Positions 36,007 to 46,181 of a stretch of DNA of 64,000 nucleotides are shown piece after piece. The DNA comes from Lodderomyces elongisporus (Eukaryota; Ascomycota; Pichiomycetes; Serinales; Debaryomycetaceae). Made by a program: the position numbers and the translations under genes. The first letter of the stretch is position 1; every line of letters begins with the position of its first letter. The stretch is from positions 1,174,001 to 1,238,000 of the forward strand of contig NC_083675.1 of NCBI RefSeq assembly GCF_030384665.1. Reading direction: 5' to 3'. Under the pieces are notes generated by a model that did no database searches, was not told where the DNA came from, and saw only the letters and a program-made list of their open reading frames with translations.

Positions 36007-37770
36007 CTAAGGATCAATAGGTATAAAATTCCCCACAATGCAACTAGGGATGTTGTATCGATCACGTCTTATTGTGAAACTAAAACAGCAGCTTTTTCTC
36101 TTTATACCATCTTTTGTTCTCAAGTTGCAACTAGTCAAAACAGCCTTTTGGCCCTTATCGAAAGCAATAGCCCCATATTTTTCCCAGAAATTCACTGCAC
36201 TCTCTTCACTCATTAATTCGTAGATTGCTAATTTGCCATCTTTTAAATCATCAGTTGTCACCCCAACCAACGATGCAAACTCCTTATTTCCACGATAAAT
36301 TTCCCCAGTTCTGCGCCACAAACATGCTGGAATGGCCATTGAAGTAAAAACACGATCATAATCCAACAACATCCTTTCAAAGCTCTCCTCAACAAGGACC
36401 AAGTCCACATCCTTCAAAGTTCTGGCTATCGCACGAAACGCAGGTCTGAAAATTGACAATGGTTTTAATATTCTTTGCCGACTCGAAATGTTCATGTAAT
36501 TATCCATATATCTTTGCAATCTGGCATACCCTTTTGCATAATTGTACGGTTGTAATAAACCGGCCTCCAATTTAGCCTTAATAACTTGTTTTAATCGCTC
36601 TTCTGGCGAGATTTCTGTTGTGGGGTCTGCAGCAGTGAGGAAAAACTTGTCTCGAGCCGAGTCTGAAATGATGGGAGGGTGTTCAGGTTTAGGGGATTGC
36701 GGAGGTGCCGCATTCGTTTGAGCAGTCAATAGATGTTGCGGTTGCAGTTGGTGGTGTTGAAAATGTTGTTGCAGTTGCAGTTGCAGTTGCAGTTGCGGTT
36801 GCGGTAGCAGCAGCAGCAGTAGCAGCAGGTTTTGTTGTAATTGTCCTCCAGTTGTGCTAATACCATTGGTATTGGTACCAGTACTGCCAGAGTTGTTGTC
36901 ATGCTGGTAGTCATCATTTGACGGAAAAGTAGGTCCAAACATATTTGTATTGGGTGAAAAAGCTAGCACATTGTTGAGGTTTGTGTTGCTGTTTCCACCT
37001 CCAACATTGAATGAATTGCCGATACCGAAATTCAATATTCCATTTGGATCATCATTTAGTGCTCCATTCACTAATTCTGGATCATCAATCATGGAAAGAA
37101 AGTCATTCAATGAACTAAACTCACTCCCAGCATGTTCCGAATAAAACAAAGGTTCCTGATTGAAAGCAAAAGTTTGTGAAAGTACTGAGTTTTTTATTGT
37201 CTTTGGTTGGCTAACATTTGATTGGCTGATTTGCTGGTGTAGTGGTTGTGGTTGAGCCGTCACAGGCATTGACGTTGCCTGTGAAGATTGCGCTAGGTCT
37301 GGATGTTGCTCACCAGACTGAGCGTGTTGCACCGGCAATACCAGATGCAATTGCTGCTGGTGCTGCTGGTGCTGTTGTTGTTGTTGTTGTTGTTGTGAAT
37401 GTTGAGGTTGAGATAGGATCTGGTCATGCTGTTGTTGTTGTTGTTGCAGTTGAGCAGGGGGAGATATTGAAGAATCATCACTGGTCGACTTTCGTAAAGA
37501 AGCTGCCTTTTTGCGCTGTCGTGGATTTGATGGCTCATCGTAGCATAGATGCAGAATTCCTCTTTTGATACATCGTTGACAAGGTCGAGATTCGTCACAA
37601 ATCATATGTGACCGACGACAGTAAACACAGGCAATTTCTAACTTCTTCTTTCTTTTCCTTACCGTTGTTGGCTTCTCTTGTTTCTTTTCATTTTCAGTTT
37701 TCACCTCCACTTGTGAGTCGGAAGCCTGTGGGGTTTGTTGCTGACCATCCTCCGATGCCTTAATTTCCAT
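36007..37770 (-). CDS. Zn2Cys6 transcription factor with C-terminal PAS-like domain (RDS2/CWT1/ERT1 type)
   Basis: A 587-residue regulator. Six cysteines at residues 48, 51, 58, 64, 67 and 76 form a Gal4-type cluster, ACVYCRRSHMICDESRPC, next to a basic RKRKKK run. The middle (about 100-390) is Gln/Pro/Asn-rich activation-type sequence. The C terminus (about 470-587) has a PAS-like module with IYRGNKEFASLVGVTTDDL and a closing GNFIPIDP. This is the build of Rds2/Ert1/AcuK gluconeogenic regulators and Candida Cwt1 (cell wall). Which member it is cannot be fixed here. A run near 36770-36830 has many CTG codons: Leu/Gln in the standard code, Ser/Gln in this clade. Confidence 0.85.
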   Translation of the reverse strand: MEIKASEDGQQQTPQASDSQVEVKTENEKKQEKPTTVRKRKKKLEIACVYCRRSHMICDESRPCQRCIKRGILHLCYDEPSNPRQRKKAASLRKSTSDDSSISPPAQLQQQQQQHDQILSQPQHSQQQQQQQQHQQHQQQLHLVLPVQHAQSGEQHPDLAQSSQATSMPVTAQPQPLHQQISQSNVSQPKTIKNSVLSQTFAFNQEPLFYSEHAGSEFSSLNDFLSMIDDPELVNGALNDDPNGILNFGIGNSFNVGGGNSNTNLNNVLAFSPNTNMFGPTFPSNDDYQHDNNSGSTGTNTNGISTTGGQLQQNLLLLLLLLPQPQLQLQLQLQQHFQHHQLQPQHLLTAQTNAAPPQSPKPEHPPIISDSARDKFFLTAADPTTEISPEERLKQVIKAKLEAGLLQPYNYAKGYARLQRYMDNYMNISSRQRILKPLSIFRPAFRAIARTLKDVDLVLVEESFERMLLDYDRVFTSMAIPACLWRRTGEIYRGNKEFASLVGVTTDDLKDGKLAIYELMSEESAVNFWEKYGAIAFDKGQKAVLTSCNLRTKDGIKRKSCCFSFTIRRDRYNIPSCIVGNFIPIDP

Positions 37771-38086
37771 CTTTACTTCTATTAATACTTGTTAGGGACC
37801 GTGGAGAAATGTGGAGGAATTTCGGAGGATCCCCAATTAATAATAATAAAAAAAAGCAGAAGAAAAAGAAGTAAAAAAATCAAGACGAGAGAACCACCAC
37901 CACCACCACAACAACAACGAAAAACAAAAAAAAAAGTATCCATAATTCTATATATCCAGATACAAATAATTAGAAATAATTTTTTTTCTTATTTTTTTTT
38001 TTTTTTTTTGATTTATATAGTATACCATAACACGAAGTTTACAACCTACCAAGAATTAATAACAATAATGAAAAGTAAAGGGAAAA
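37771..38086. other. Intergenic, TF promoter and 3' flank of RING gene
   Basis: AT-rich with A-rich tracts, a CCACCA repeat near 37890-37905 and T runs near 37980-38009. No gene seen. Confidence 0.75.
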
Positions 38087-39832
38087 CTAATTTGCAGAAT
38101 CAATACTGGTACTTAGTTCTTCACGATCAAGACCAGAACTGTTATTGTATTGACTCAAGATTGCCAGCGGTCTTGTCATCAATATCGGTCGAGAATTGAA
38201 AGAAGTCTGCCTTGATAGGGTTTGCGGAGCTTCATTACTCAAAATGGGTGGATTATTGATCTCAAATACAGTTACAGTTGGTCCCACCCTTAAAGTCGTC
38301 GAAGCTACTGACTCTACCAGGGATCCATTTTCCGGCGCCAGCTCTAAATCCGCGGTTGCTCCATAATTACCGCCAACGCCGTCGTTCATCACACCTCTCT
38401 GATTAACTTGCTGGTTCAGATCCGGGTCCAGGAATGATGAATTGCATAATGGACAACTTCTTTTAAAATTGATGAGCCAGTTGGATAAACACTTTTCATG
38501 GAAAAAATGGCGACATTTCAATATGAGAACTCTGGATTTCAAAGGACGGTACTTTTCTAAGCAAATAGAGCATTTGTAGGACCTAAAAAACTCTGCAGGG
38601 GTGGTTAATACCGCCAAGTTTGGGTCAATTCTAATTTCGTACTTTTTTCTGATCAATGACGATGCTTCTGATTTTGGTGTTGCGACACCTGTACCATAAT
38701 CATTATCATTATCACCATCAAAACCAGCACCGCCACCACCATTGCTACTGTTACTATTACCATGACAATCATCCTCTATCGATGCTTCAATATTATCAAA
38801 TTCACTAGCATGTTCCTTCAAATACTTTTTGAAATCAGCCTCTTTGATCAAGTGTAGATCGTTGTAAATGTAAACGGGGAGTTCCTTTACCATTTCAGCA
38901 TTTCGCTTGTTGATTTGTCGCCTTCGAAGTTTCTGGCCGCAAACGATTGCAGCGTACAATACAATAATGAGCAACGGCGGTGAAAAAATCATCGACAACA
39001 TTATGGTGACCCAACTACCAACAGTTGCGGTACTGATACTGATAGTAAGGTTTAAACCCTCATAGTGTTGAAGCAATTTGTAATCCTCATAAGTAATGAA
39101 CATGATGGGTATTTCCAATGTTCCATCTTGATTGTAGGTGCTGGAAAACATAGTGAGGAGGCCCTTTAAGGGTTCGTCATTGGCAACTATTATTGCAGAG
39201 GGTTGCAAATCAGAGTCCATTATTGACTTAACTTTATCAACAAAAGTGCACCCGCCTCGAAGCACAACCAATGCCTTGTGCAGGTAATAATACTTATTAG
39301 ATTCACTAAAGTCTTTGAATCGTTTATTTGTATTCAATTTAATCTCACTGCATGCGTCATGAGGAAGTAAGGCATATTCGGTGCGCTTCACATGGTTCAA
39401 AATAGGACTGAACGATGCATACCTGCCGTATATTTGGTGACTAGTAAAGTTATCGCAATCTTGCGGTTCGGTGGTGTTGAATCTGATTACTGAATCTATA
39501 GGGAAGAAGGAGTTCATCAAATTGTTCAAGGGATTTTCTGGATCAACTTCATAGTTTTGTTTTCCAGTAGTATAATCAGTCTGTTCATTACCACGAGTGA
39601 GTTTGTTTGATATTCTTGATAATGGGTTTTCTGGGGAATATATGAATGATGTCAATCTATGCGCAAACGTAGTAGCAGTATTTGAGGTGGTGGTAGTATT
39701 AGTGGTTGTAGTAGCAGCAGTAGTCGCAGTGGCATTTGTAAAAGCGGTAAAGTAGACACCGTTCAAGATGACGATTGTCAAAGCACAAATAAGCCCAAGA
39801 CCTAGCCACATAGCCTTTCTCTGCGAATGCAT
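38087..39832 (-). CDS. PA-TM-RING-type E3 ubiquitin ligase
   Basis: A 581-residue membrane protein: signal anchor at about residues 8-30, a Thr/Asn-rich lumenal start, a protease-associated (PA) domain around residues 110-260 with LHKALVVLRGGCTFVDKV, a second TM at about 275-297 ending in KLRRRQ, and a cytosolic RING-H2 at 421-464 (CSIC, CRHFFHEKC, CPLC). PA-TM-RING proteins ubiquitinate cargo in endosomal or vacuolar sorting. All eight zinc ligands are seen. The tail is Ser/Asn-rich. I cannot name an orthologue. A Gly/Asn/Asp low-complexity loop lies between TM2 and the RING. Confidence 0.87.
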   Translation of the reverse strand: MHSQRKAMWLGLGLICALTIVILNGVYFTAFTNATATTAATTTTNTTTTSNTATTFAHRLTSFIYSPENPLSRISNKLTRGNEQTDYTTGKQNYEVDPENPLNNLMNSFFPIDSVIRFNTTEPQDCDNFTSHQIYGRYASFSPILNHVKRTEYALLPHDACSEIKLNTNKRFKDFSESNKYYYLHKALVVLRGGCTFVDKVKSIMDSDLQPSAIIVANDEPLKGLLTMFSSTYNQDGTLEIPIMFITYEDYKLLQHYEGLNLTISISTATVGSWVTIMLSMIFSPPLLIIVLYAAIVCGQKLRRRQINKRNAEMVKELPVYIYNDLHLIKEADFKKYLKEHASEFDNIEASIEDDCHGNSNSSNGGGGAGFDGDNDNDYGTGVATPKSEASSLIRKKYEIRIDPNLAVLTTPAEFFRSYKCSICLEKYRPLKSRVLILKCRHFFHEKCLSNWLINFKRSCPLCNSSFLDPDLNQQVNQRGVMNDGVGGNYGATADLELAPENGSLVESVASTTLRVGPTVTVFEINNPPILSNEAPQTLSRQTSFNSRPILMTRPLAILSQYNNSSGLDREELSTSIDSAN

Positions 39833-40328
39833 AGTTAAAAAAGTTTAGGAATAATTCATAAGTTTCACCAATAGCTGTTTACGTGATAAAGATATGTTTT
39901 TTGTTGTATAAGTTTGTACAAAATAAGTAACCAAGGAGAGTTATCCGAGTTACCCCATACTTTTTTTTTTATGAGAACAAATATAGATACGAAAAGAAAA
40001 AAAAACATCCACAAAAGGAAAAAAAAACATCCACAAAAGAAAATAATTAAAAGACTCTAGAAGGAATCATGGTTTATTATACATGCATATTTATTATGTT
40101 CAATTATAAAATAGCTTTCATTTTCTCTTCTATTCTATTGTCTTTCCTTCTAATCTTTTCTTCTCTTTTTTTTTGGCTCCTATTTTGTATAAAATGGTAC
40201 CACCTTCACCATAAGAACAACAACAACAACCACCACCACCACCACAGGAACAGAAAGAACAACATGGATAATCTATAGATCGACTTTTCTTTTTCTCTTA
40301 ACTCACCTTACCTCATCTCTCCATCGTT
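39833..40328. other. Intergenic between RING gene and RET1 3' end
   Basis: A/T-rich. Two copies of AAAAACATCCACAAAAG lie close together at about 40001-40040, T/C runs near 40120-40170 and CAA/CCA repeats near 40216-40245. A short ORF from 40069 is in this low-complexity DNA and not convincing. Confidence 0.7.
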
Positions 40329-43300
40329 CTAAAAGACATCGCCTAGTCTCAATCTTGGCGCAATGTTCATTGAAAGCAATTCTTGGAACAATAACTTTGC
40401 AGCGTAGGGTATGGTCATCTTTATAATATTCTCACTTCCTTTACAAGTGGTACACCAAGAGTTGTAACCCATTAATCCACACTTGTTACAAACATCAACT
40501 TCAAAGGCATCCGAGGAAATCATTAATCTTTCCAAAAGTAATTGCGAGGCACCATATGCTATAACACAGTCTCTCTCCATCTCTCCCAATCTCAAACCAC
40601 CATCTCTTGATCTACCCTCGGTGGGTTGTCTTGTTAAAACGGCCCTTGGACCTCTTGCTCTTGCGTGCATCTTGTCCAACACCATGTGTTTCAATTTTTG
40701 ATAATAGATTGGGCCAAAGAAAATATAAGCTTGAAGACACTCACCAGTTATTCCAGAGTACAACATATCCTTACCAGAATAGGAGAACCCTTTGCTCACC
40801 AAAATTTTCGACATATCTTCCAATTTCGAACCTCCAAAACAAGTACCATACTCCAAGGACCCATTAAGGACACCAGCTTTACCTGAAATCAATTCAATCA
40901 TTTTACCAACCGTCATACGCGATGGGAAACCATGTGGGTTCATAATAATATCAGGAGATATACCATCATCGTTAAACGGCAAGTCCTCATGCTGCACAAT
41001 GATACCACAAACACCCTTTTGACCGTGTCTTGAGGAAAATTTATCTCCCAACTCTGGTCTTCTCGTTTGTCTCAAAAGCACCTTAACCAATGCTTGATCA
41101 TTGTCACTAACAGACATCATCACTTGGTCCACATACGATGGCTCAGGTCCTTTGTAGTATTGTGCTGCTTCTCTATGACTCTCGGCTTGAGGTTGTTGTT
41201 GCATGCCTCCTGCAAAAGTAGACTCTCCAGAGTTTGTAGGCACAAACTTGTTTGCAAACACTTGCCCATTTTCAATTCTGCTTCCAACTTCACCAAGTCC
41301 ATCAGGCCCCAAAGCTTGATGCGGGAAAATCGGCTCGTTATTTTCATCAACCCTCATACCGGAAAGAATGTCCTTTGTATGATTTGGATATTTCTTCAAC
41401 TGAACAGTGTTCTTACGAACAACTTGACATCTTCCAAAACCTCTATCCAAAGAAGATTTATTCAACACCAAGGCATCCTCAATATCGTACCCAGAATAGG
41501 ACATAACTGCAACCGTGGCATTTTGACCAGCCGGTAGTTTATCGTAGTTAATCAATTCAATGGTCTTTGTCTTTACCATTGGTTGTTGAGGATAAACCAT
41601 AAAGTAAAGCAAAGTGTCAATTCTCTTAAATTGATTATAAGCTATAGCACCAATAGCTTGCTTACCCATCGCACATTGATATGTATTTCTAGGTGATTGG
41701 TTATGATGTGGATATGGAATTAATCCAGCAACGGCACCAAGGACGGTAAATGGCTCAATTTCAAGATGGGTAACTGTGGCATTGGCATTAGAGCCAATAT
41801 CCTTTTCGTAAAGAGCAATCAACGAGTCATTTTCCTCATTGACATCCAAATACTCCACTAAACCTTCTCTTAAGAAATCATCAAATTGCCACTCACCTCT
41901 GAGTAATTTTTTCAAATGTTCTGATTGTACTTTGGACTTGTTCTTTTCCACAATAATTAAAGGACGACAAATTCTTCCTCCATCAGTTGCCAAATGGACT
42001 GCTTGATGATGCGTGTTTGTATATATAGAGATGAAAGCCGAGACTTTACCAGCACGTCTCAAGTGTCTGAAATCATTGACAAATTTGACTGGAAACCTGG
42101 TGGCACCAATCAAAGTACCGTTCAAAAACACTCCAAAGTTTCCGTCAACATGCAAAGTTGATGAGTCAAGACCTAGTATGGACTCACATCCAAGAGCTAT
42201 GCAAAGCTTCTTTATTGGAAGCTCTTCATCATCCGTTGTGATGTGGGTCATCAATGCCAAATTTTTAACAAGACCACAAGCTTCACCTTCTGGTGTATCA
42301 GCAGTACAAAGCATACCAAACTGCGATGGTTGTAATGCTCTTGGACCCGACACTTTTCTTGATTTTTCAAACTGAGACGAGATACGTGTCATCATACCCA
42401 AGGCAGAGATGTATGACAATCTTGACAAAACATGGGTCACACCAGCCCTCTCCATCTTGAACCGTTTTAAGGACCAATTACCAGTGGAGATGGCCCTATT
42501 TAGACCCATGGTTATATTATTTGAATGAATATTTATCGAAAGAAGAGCGTCAAACTCTGTTGTTCGACTTGGTTTTTTCAATATCTTGTCTATGTTGGCT
42601 TTGAAATCTGAGTTAAATTTTTTGAACAAATCTTCAAAAAGCAAAGACATTAATTGTCCTGCAAGTTCCAATCTCTTATTACCAACATAATCCCTATCAT
42701 CAACCATTTTCGGATTATGCATCGCCATAACTACTCTTCTAGCCATCATAGCCATGTAGAATGCTTTTTCCTTAAATTGCAAGTTGCTCACAGTTAAATG
42801 CGCCACAATGGTTGTAGCTATTGCCTCTATACCTTCCTGCAATTGCGACAATTTGGGAGCACCAGCTCTTCTTATGGTCTTGACCCTTTTCCCCAAATAC
42901 AAAAGAGCCTGTTGCTGTGTGAAAACCTCTAATCTTGCTGCTTCTTCAAAATTGACAACAAACAAGTCTTGGTAATGAGGATTTGACCCACAAACCAATT
43001 GTAATATCTCCAAATCAGAAGTGATACCTGCGGCTTTTAATACAATAACAATAGGCACATCTTCACCAATAGAGTTGTGCTTCAAGTAAATCTTGCCATT
43101 CTTGGTGATGACGTAGGTCTTTGATTTTCTCTCATGCGTTGATGACGTTACCGAAGCTTGAACAATCCCCTTCTTGTCATCTGCCTCAACGATAATTCTG
43201 TTTTTCGACAATTGTTCTTGGACCAAAATAACTTTTTCTGTACCATTAACTACAAAGTATCCACCAGGATCCAATGGACATTCGTCTACTTGCGCCATTT

Positions 43301-43802
43301 GCCTTTCATCGAGTCCATCCAACATACACTTGTTGGAACGCAACATAACAGGCATTCTTCCAATCTCGAGATCATTGTGTCTAATAATCTTGCGTCCTCT
43401 TGTGTACTCCACATCAACATATATTGGTGCACTATAGGTAAGATCTCGAAGTCTACACTCGTGAGGTGGCAAAATGACTTCTTTTGTTCCTGGCGCTGAG
43501 GTCGACTTGTGTCCAACTCGTATATCGAGATACTTGACATAAAAATCAGGATCCACATCGGATAGCACTAAAGAATTTGCTTTCAAAATCTTCTTCAAGT
43601 CTGTGTCAACAAAATAGTTGAATGAGTCCAAGTGTTGTTTCACAAGTCCCTTGATCTTGAGGAATGCCGGTAGTAGATTCCATTTGTCCTCCGCCGTATT
43701 GATTTCATCCTCTAATCTTTTACCTCTATATGTTGGTTTTAAAAGATCATTGAATGCAGCATCCGCAGTGGAAGAATGTCTTCCCTTTTTTCTAGGAGGC
43801 AT
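40329..43802 (-). CDS. RET1: RNA polymerase III second-largest subunit (C128)
   Basis: The beta-like catalytic subunit of Pol III, which makes tRNAs and 5S RNA. The 1,157-residue product agrees with yeast (1,149) and is highly conserved from [14 protein letters not shown] and [20 protein letters not shown] onward. Hallmarks are [25 protein letters not shown] near residue 490, [14 protein letters not shown] near 775, [15 protein letters not shown] near 940, [17 protein letters not shown] near 1070, and the C-terminal zinc ribbon CNKCG..CTTCK near 1103-1120. Pol III rather than Pol II is shown by [16 protein letters not shown] and overall identity with Ret1. It is divergent from TFB2, with GATGAG motifs in its promoter. 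Confidence 0.98.
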   Translation of the reverse strand: MPPRKKGRHSSTADAAFNDLLKPTYRGKRLEDEINTAEDKWNLLPAFLKIKGLVKQHLDSFNYFVDTDLKKILKANSLVLSDVDPDFYVKYLDIRVGHKSTSAPGTKEVILPPHECRLRDLTYSAPIYVDVEYTRGRKIIRHNDLEIGRMPVMLRSNKCMLDGLDERQMAQVDECPLDPGGYFVVNGTEKVILVQEQLSKNRIIVEADDKKGIVQASVTSSTHERKSKTYVITKNGKIYLKHNSIGEDVPIVIVLKAAGITSDLEILQLVCGSNPHYQDLFVVNFEEAARLEVFTQQQALLYLGKRVKTIRRAGAPKLSQLQEGIEAIATTIVAHLTVSNLQFKEKAFYMAMMARRVVMAMHNPKMVDDRDYVGNKRLELAGQLMSLLFEDLFKKFNSDFKANIDKILKKPSRTTEFDALLSINIHSNNITMGLNRAISTGNWSLKRFKMERAGVTHVLSRLSYISALGMMTRISSQFEKSRKVSGPRALQPSQFGMLCTADTPEGEACGLVKNLALMTHITTDDEELPIKKLCIALGCESILGLDSSTLHVDGNFGVFLNGTLIGATRFPVKFVNDFRHLRRAGKVSAFISIYTNTHHQAVHLATDGGRICRPLIIVEKNKSKVQSEHLKKLLRGEWQFDDFLREGLVEYLDVNEENDSLIALYEKDIGSNANATVTHLEIEPFTVLGAVAGLIPYPHHNQSPRNTYQCAMGKQAIGAIAYNQFKRIDTLLYFMVYPQQPMVKTKTIELINYDKLPAGQNATVAVMSYSGYDIEDALVLNKSSLDRGFGRCQVVRKNTVQLKKYPNHTKDILSGMRVDENNEPIFPHQALGPDGLGEVGSRIENGQVFANKFVPTNSGESTFAGGMQQQPQAESHREAAQYYKGPEPSYVDQVMMSVSDNDQALVKVLLRQTRRPELGDKFSSRHGQKGVCGIIVQHEDLPFNDDGISPDIIMNPHGFPSRMTVGKMIELISGKAGVLNGSLEYGTCFGGSKLEDMSKILVSKGFSYSGKDMLYSGITGECLQAYIFFGPIYYQKLKHMVLDKMHARARGPRAVLTRQPTEGRSRDGGLRLGEMERDCVIAYGASQLLLERLMISSDAFEVDVCNKCGLMGYNSWCTTCKGSENIIKMTIPYAAKLLFQELLSMNIAPRLRLGDVF

Positions 43803-44420
43803 TATATTGGGTGAAAGAAGCGGATTTGGTAGAGGTTGGGAAAGTTTGTTGGTAAGTTGTAAGTACGTTATATGTAAGTTGTAGGTAAGTTTTATGTTTG
43901 GTGCGTTAGTGATGAGTTACTATTAGTAAGACAGATGAGATCAGGGCAAAAAAATAACGGAAAATAGAATAGAGAGAAGAATAAGAAGAAGAGTGAGAAA
44001 AAAAAAACAAAGGTCCGTTGGGAAATTTTTATAGACTAACGACTTTCGCTACCTCTTAATAAACTATCAGCGAGATCTAATACATAGATAGTTTTAGAAA
44101 CTTTTAATATTGGAGATACAACATTGCAATATATATCTATACATCAATATAACAATATAACTTCCCATATATTTCATCTTGTCTTGTCTTGTCTTGTCTC
44201 GTCTCGTCTTGTCTTTATATCCATCAATCCATTTACCCCGCCATCAATATCATTATAATATTATATACCATTTGATCGTTGTATCACCCACATAGCTACG
44301 TCAGCACACTTTACAGCCTGTTGTTTTTTATTTTGCTTTTTATCTTTATCTTTCTTATTGATTTTTTTAATTTTTTATTTTAAAATCGACTGTTTTTTTT
44401 TACTTCACTGTCACTTCCCA
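43803..44420. promoter_or_regulatory. Divergent promoter RET1 / TFB2
   Basis: 618 bp. GATGAG cores (about 43909 and 43936, the latter GATGAGATCAGG) resemble PAC elements and GGAAATTTTT near 44021 resembles RRPE, both facing RET1. A TCTTG/TCTCG pentamer array occupies about 44176-44212. T runs precede TFB2. Confidence 0.4.
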
Positions 44421-45932
44421 ATGTCCTCAAATCTTTTTAAAGCAACTGTCAATGAGTATTTAGAAGATCTACCGAAAGCTGTTCAACTTAAGCTTTATGA
44501 AGCACCAGCCACGTGTCTTGCCATTTATAGACTTCTTTCTTCAATGGCAAAATTCTACATCATGTCGATGATATTCACCGAAAAGCCTGTGTCCATGAAG
44601 GACTTGACTAAATGGTGCAAACCTCTGGCGAAAAAGCTTGAGTTTGATGCGTTAAAACGACTAGAGTCTCTTCATCTCATCGAGTTTGATAGCAAGGGAA
44701 CGCACCTTCGACTAAACACCATATTCCGCACCAATTTCAGAGACTGCTTGACAGGTTCTCAGGATCCGAATGCATTTGGAAGTGTGAGCACTACAGCGGA
44801 TCCAAATAAGGTGGACTTGGCCTTTCTTGACTCGTTTGCTTCTCAAAAATGGGAGAGTATTTTGCATTTTATGGTGGGAACAGAGGGAACAAAACCACCT
44901 TCAAAATCAGTGTTGAGCTTATTGAAACTTGGGGGTTTAATGGAGCAACATGAAGAGGATGGCACTCTCAACATTACCAATACTGGCTTTCAGTTTCTTT
45001 TGCAAGATGTCAATGCGCAGATATGGACATTATTGTTGCAGTACTTGAACCTTACTCAGGAACTCAACATGGATGCAGTGGATGTGCTAAATTTCATATT
45101 TATTCTCGGTTCATTGGAGTTGGGAAACAGTTACTCTGTTTCGAATTTAAGTGAAACCCAGGTGAGCATGCTTGCTGATTTGAAAGACTACGGGCTAGTT
45201 TATCAGAAAAGCGACACCTCAAGTCGATTTTATCCAACTAGACTTGCTACAACCTTGACTTCGGACTCAGCAGCATTGAAAACCCCCTCAATGGCAGTGG
45301 AGCAGGCTTTGGATGAGACGGAGACTTCGTTGGCGTCATCGACGCAGACGAAAGAGTCTATCATTATTGAAACAAACTTTAAAATGTATGCTTATACCAA
45401 TTCACCATTGGAAATTGCTATATTGAATTTGTTTGTGCACATGAAGACCAGATTTTCAAATATGATTTGTGGTCAAATAACCCGTGAATCGATTCGAAAT
45501 GCGCTATACAATGGTATTACGGCAGACCAAATCATTAAATTCTTGGAGACGCATGCGCACCCACAAATGAGAGCATTGGCCAAGGAGAGGTTGGATAAGA
45601 AAGTCGAATTCGATGCTAGTCATAATATTAATACGGCAGGTGGTGCACCTCAAAGTAAAACCGATGGTGCAATTTCGCAACACAGATTGGAAGTGCTCCC
45701 ACCAAACGTTGTAGACCAAATAAAATTATGGCAGCTTGAATTGGACCGGATCCAAACTTTTGACGGGTACTTGTTCAAAGATTTTGCCAATCAGCAGGAG
45801 TATGATATGTTGTCCAATTATGCAGCAGAAATTGGAGTGCTTATATGGGCAGATAAAGTAAAGAAAAAGTTTTTCGTTACGAAAGATGGGATGACACAAG
45901 TTGCCGAATTTGCTAATAGAAAACTTAGGTAG
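44421..45932 (+). CDS. TFB2: TFIIH core subunit p52
   Basis: Tfb2 anchors and stimulates the Ssl2/XPB helicase in TFIIH, for transcription initiation and nucleotide excision repair. The 503-residue product from the ATG at 44421 ([18 protein letters not shown]) agrees with yeast (513). Blocks include [48 protein letters not shown] near residue 190, [41 protein letters not shown] near residue 355 and the Tfb5-binding C terminus with [16 protein letters not shown]. No break. An in-frame CTG at 44625 (residue 69) lies in a variable loop. Confidence 0.97.
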   Translation: MSSNLFKATVNEYLEDLPKAVQLKLYEAPATCLAIYRLLSSMAKFYIMSMIFTEKPVSMKDLTKWCKPLAKKLEFDALKRLESLHLIEFDSKGTHLRLNTIFRTNFRDCLTGSQDPNAFGSVSTTADPNKVDLAFLDSFASQKWESILHFMVGTEGTKPPSKSVLSLLKLGGLMEQHEEDGTLNITNTGFQFLLQDVNAQIWTLLLQYLNLTQELNMDAVDVLNFIFILGSLELGNSYSVSNLSETQVSMLADLKDYGLVYQKSDTSSRFYPTRLATTLTSDSAALKTPSMAVEQALDETETSLASSTQTKESIIIETNFKMYAYTNSPLEIAILNLFVHMKTRFSNMICGQITRESIRNALYNGITADQIIKFLETHAHPQMRALAKERLDKKVEFDASHNINTAGGAPQSKTDGAISQHRLEVLPPNVVDQIKLWQLELDRIQTFDGYLFKDFANQQEYDMLSNYAAEIGVLIWADKVKKKFFVTKDGMTQVAEFANRKLR

Positions 45933-46181
45933 AAGTTTGGATAGTTTTATCACAAATTTAATGTTCATTCTCAATGCATTTTTTTCAATTCTTTGTTAAT
46001 CTTTAATTTTCGATTTTGCATTAATTTATTTTTTTTCTTTTTTTTTTTTTACTTTTTTTCAACTCATGTTTCATCCATTTCTTTATTCAAAATCCTATAT
46101 CCTACTTACAAGTGTTACATCTAATTTAAAATTCTTGTTTTTTTTTTTCTCTTTTCTTTGAATGCTCAAACCTATTTACAA

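Noticed and set aside
41067..41537. A 156-codon plus-strand ORF inside RET1
   Set aside because: It is antisense to strongly conserved RET1 coding sequence and shows no protein-like pattern.
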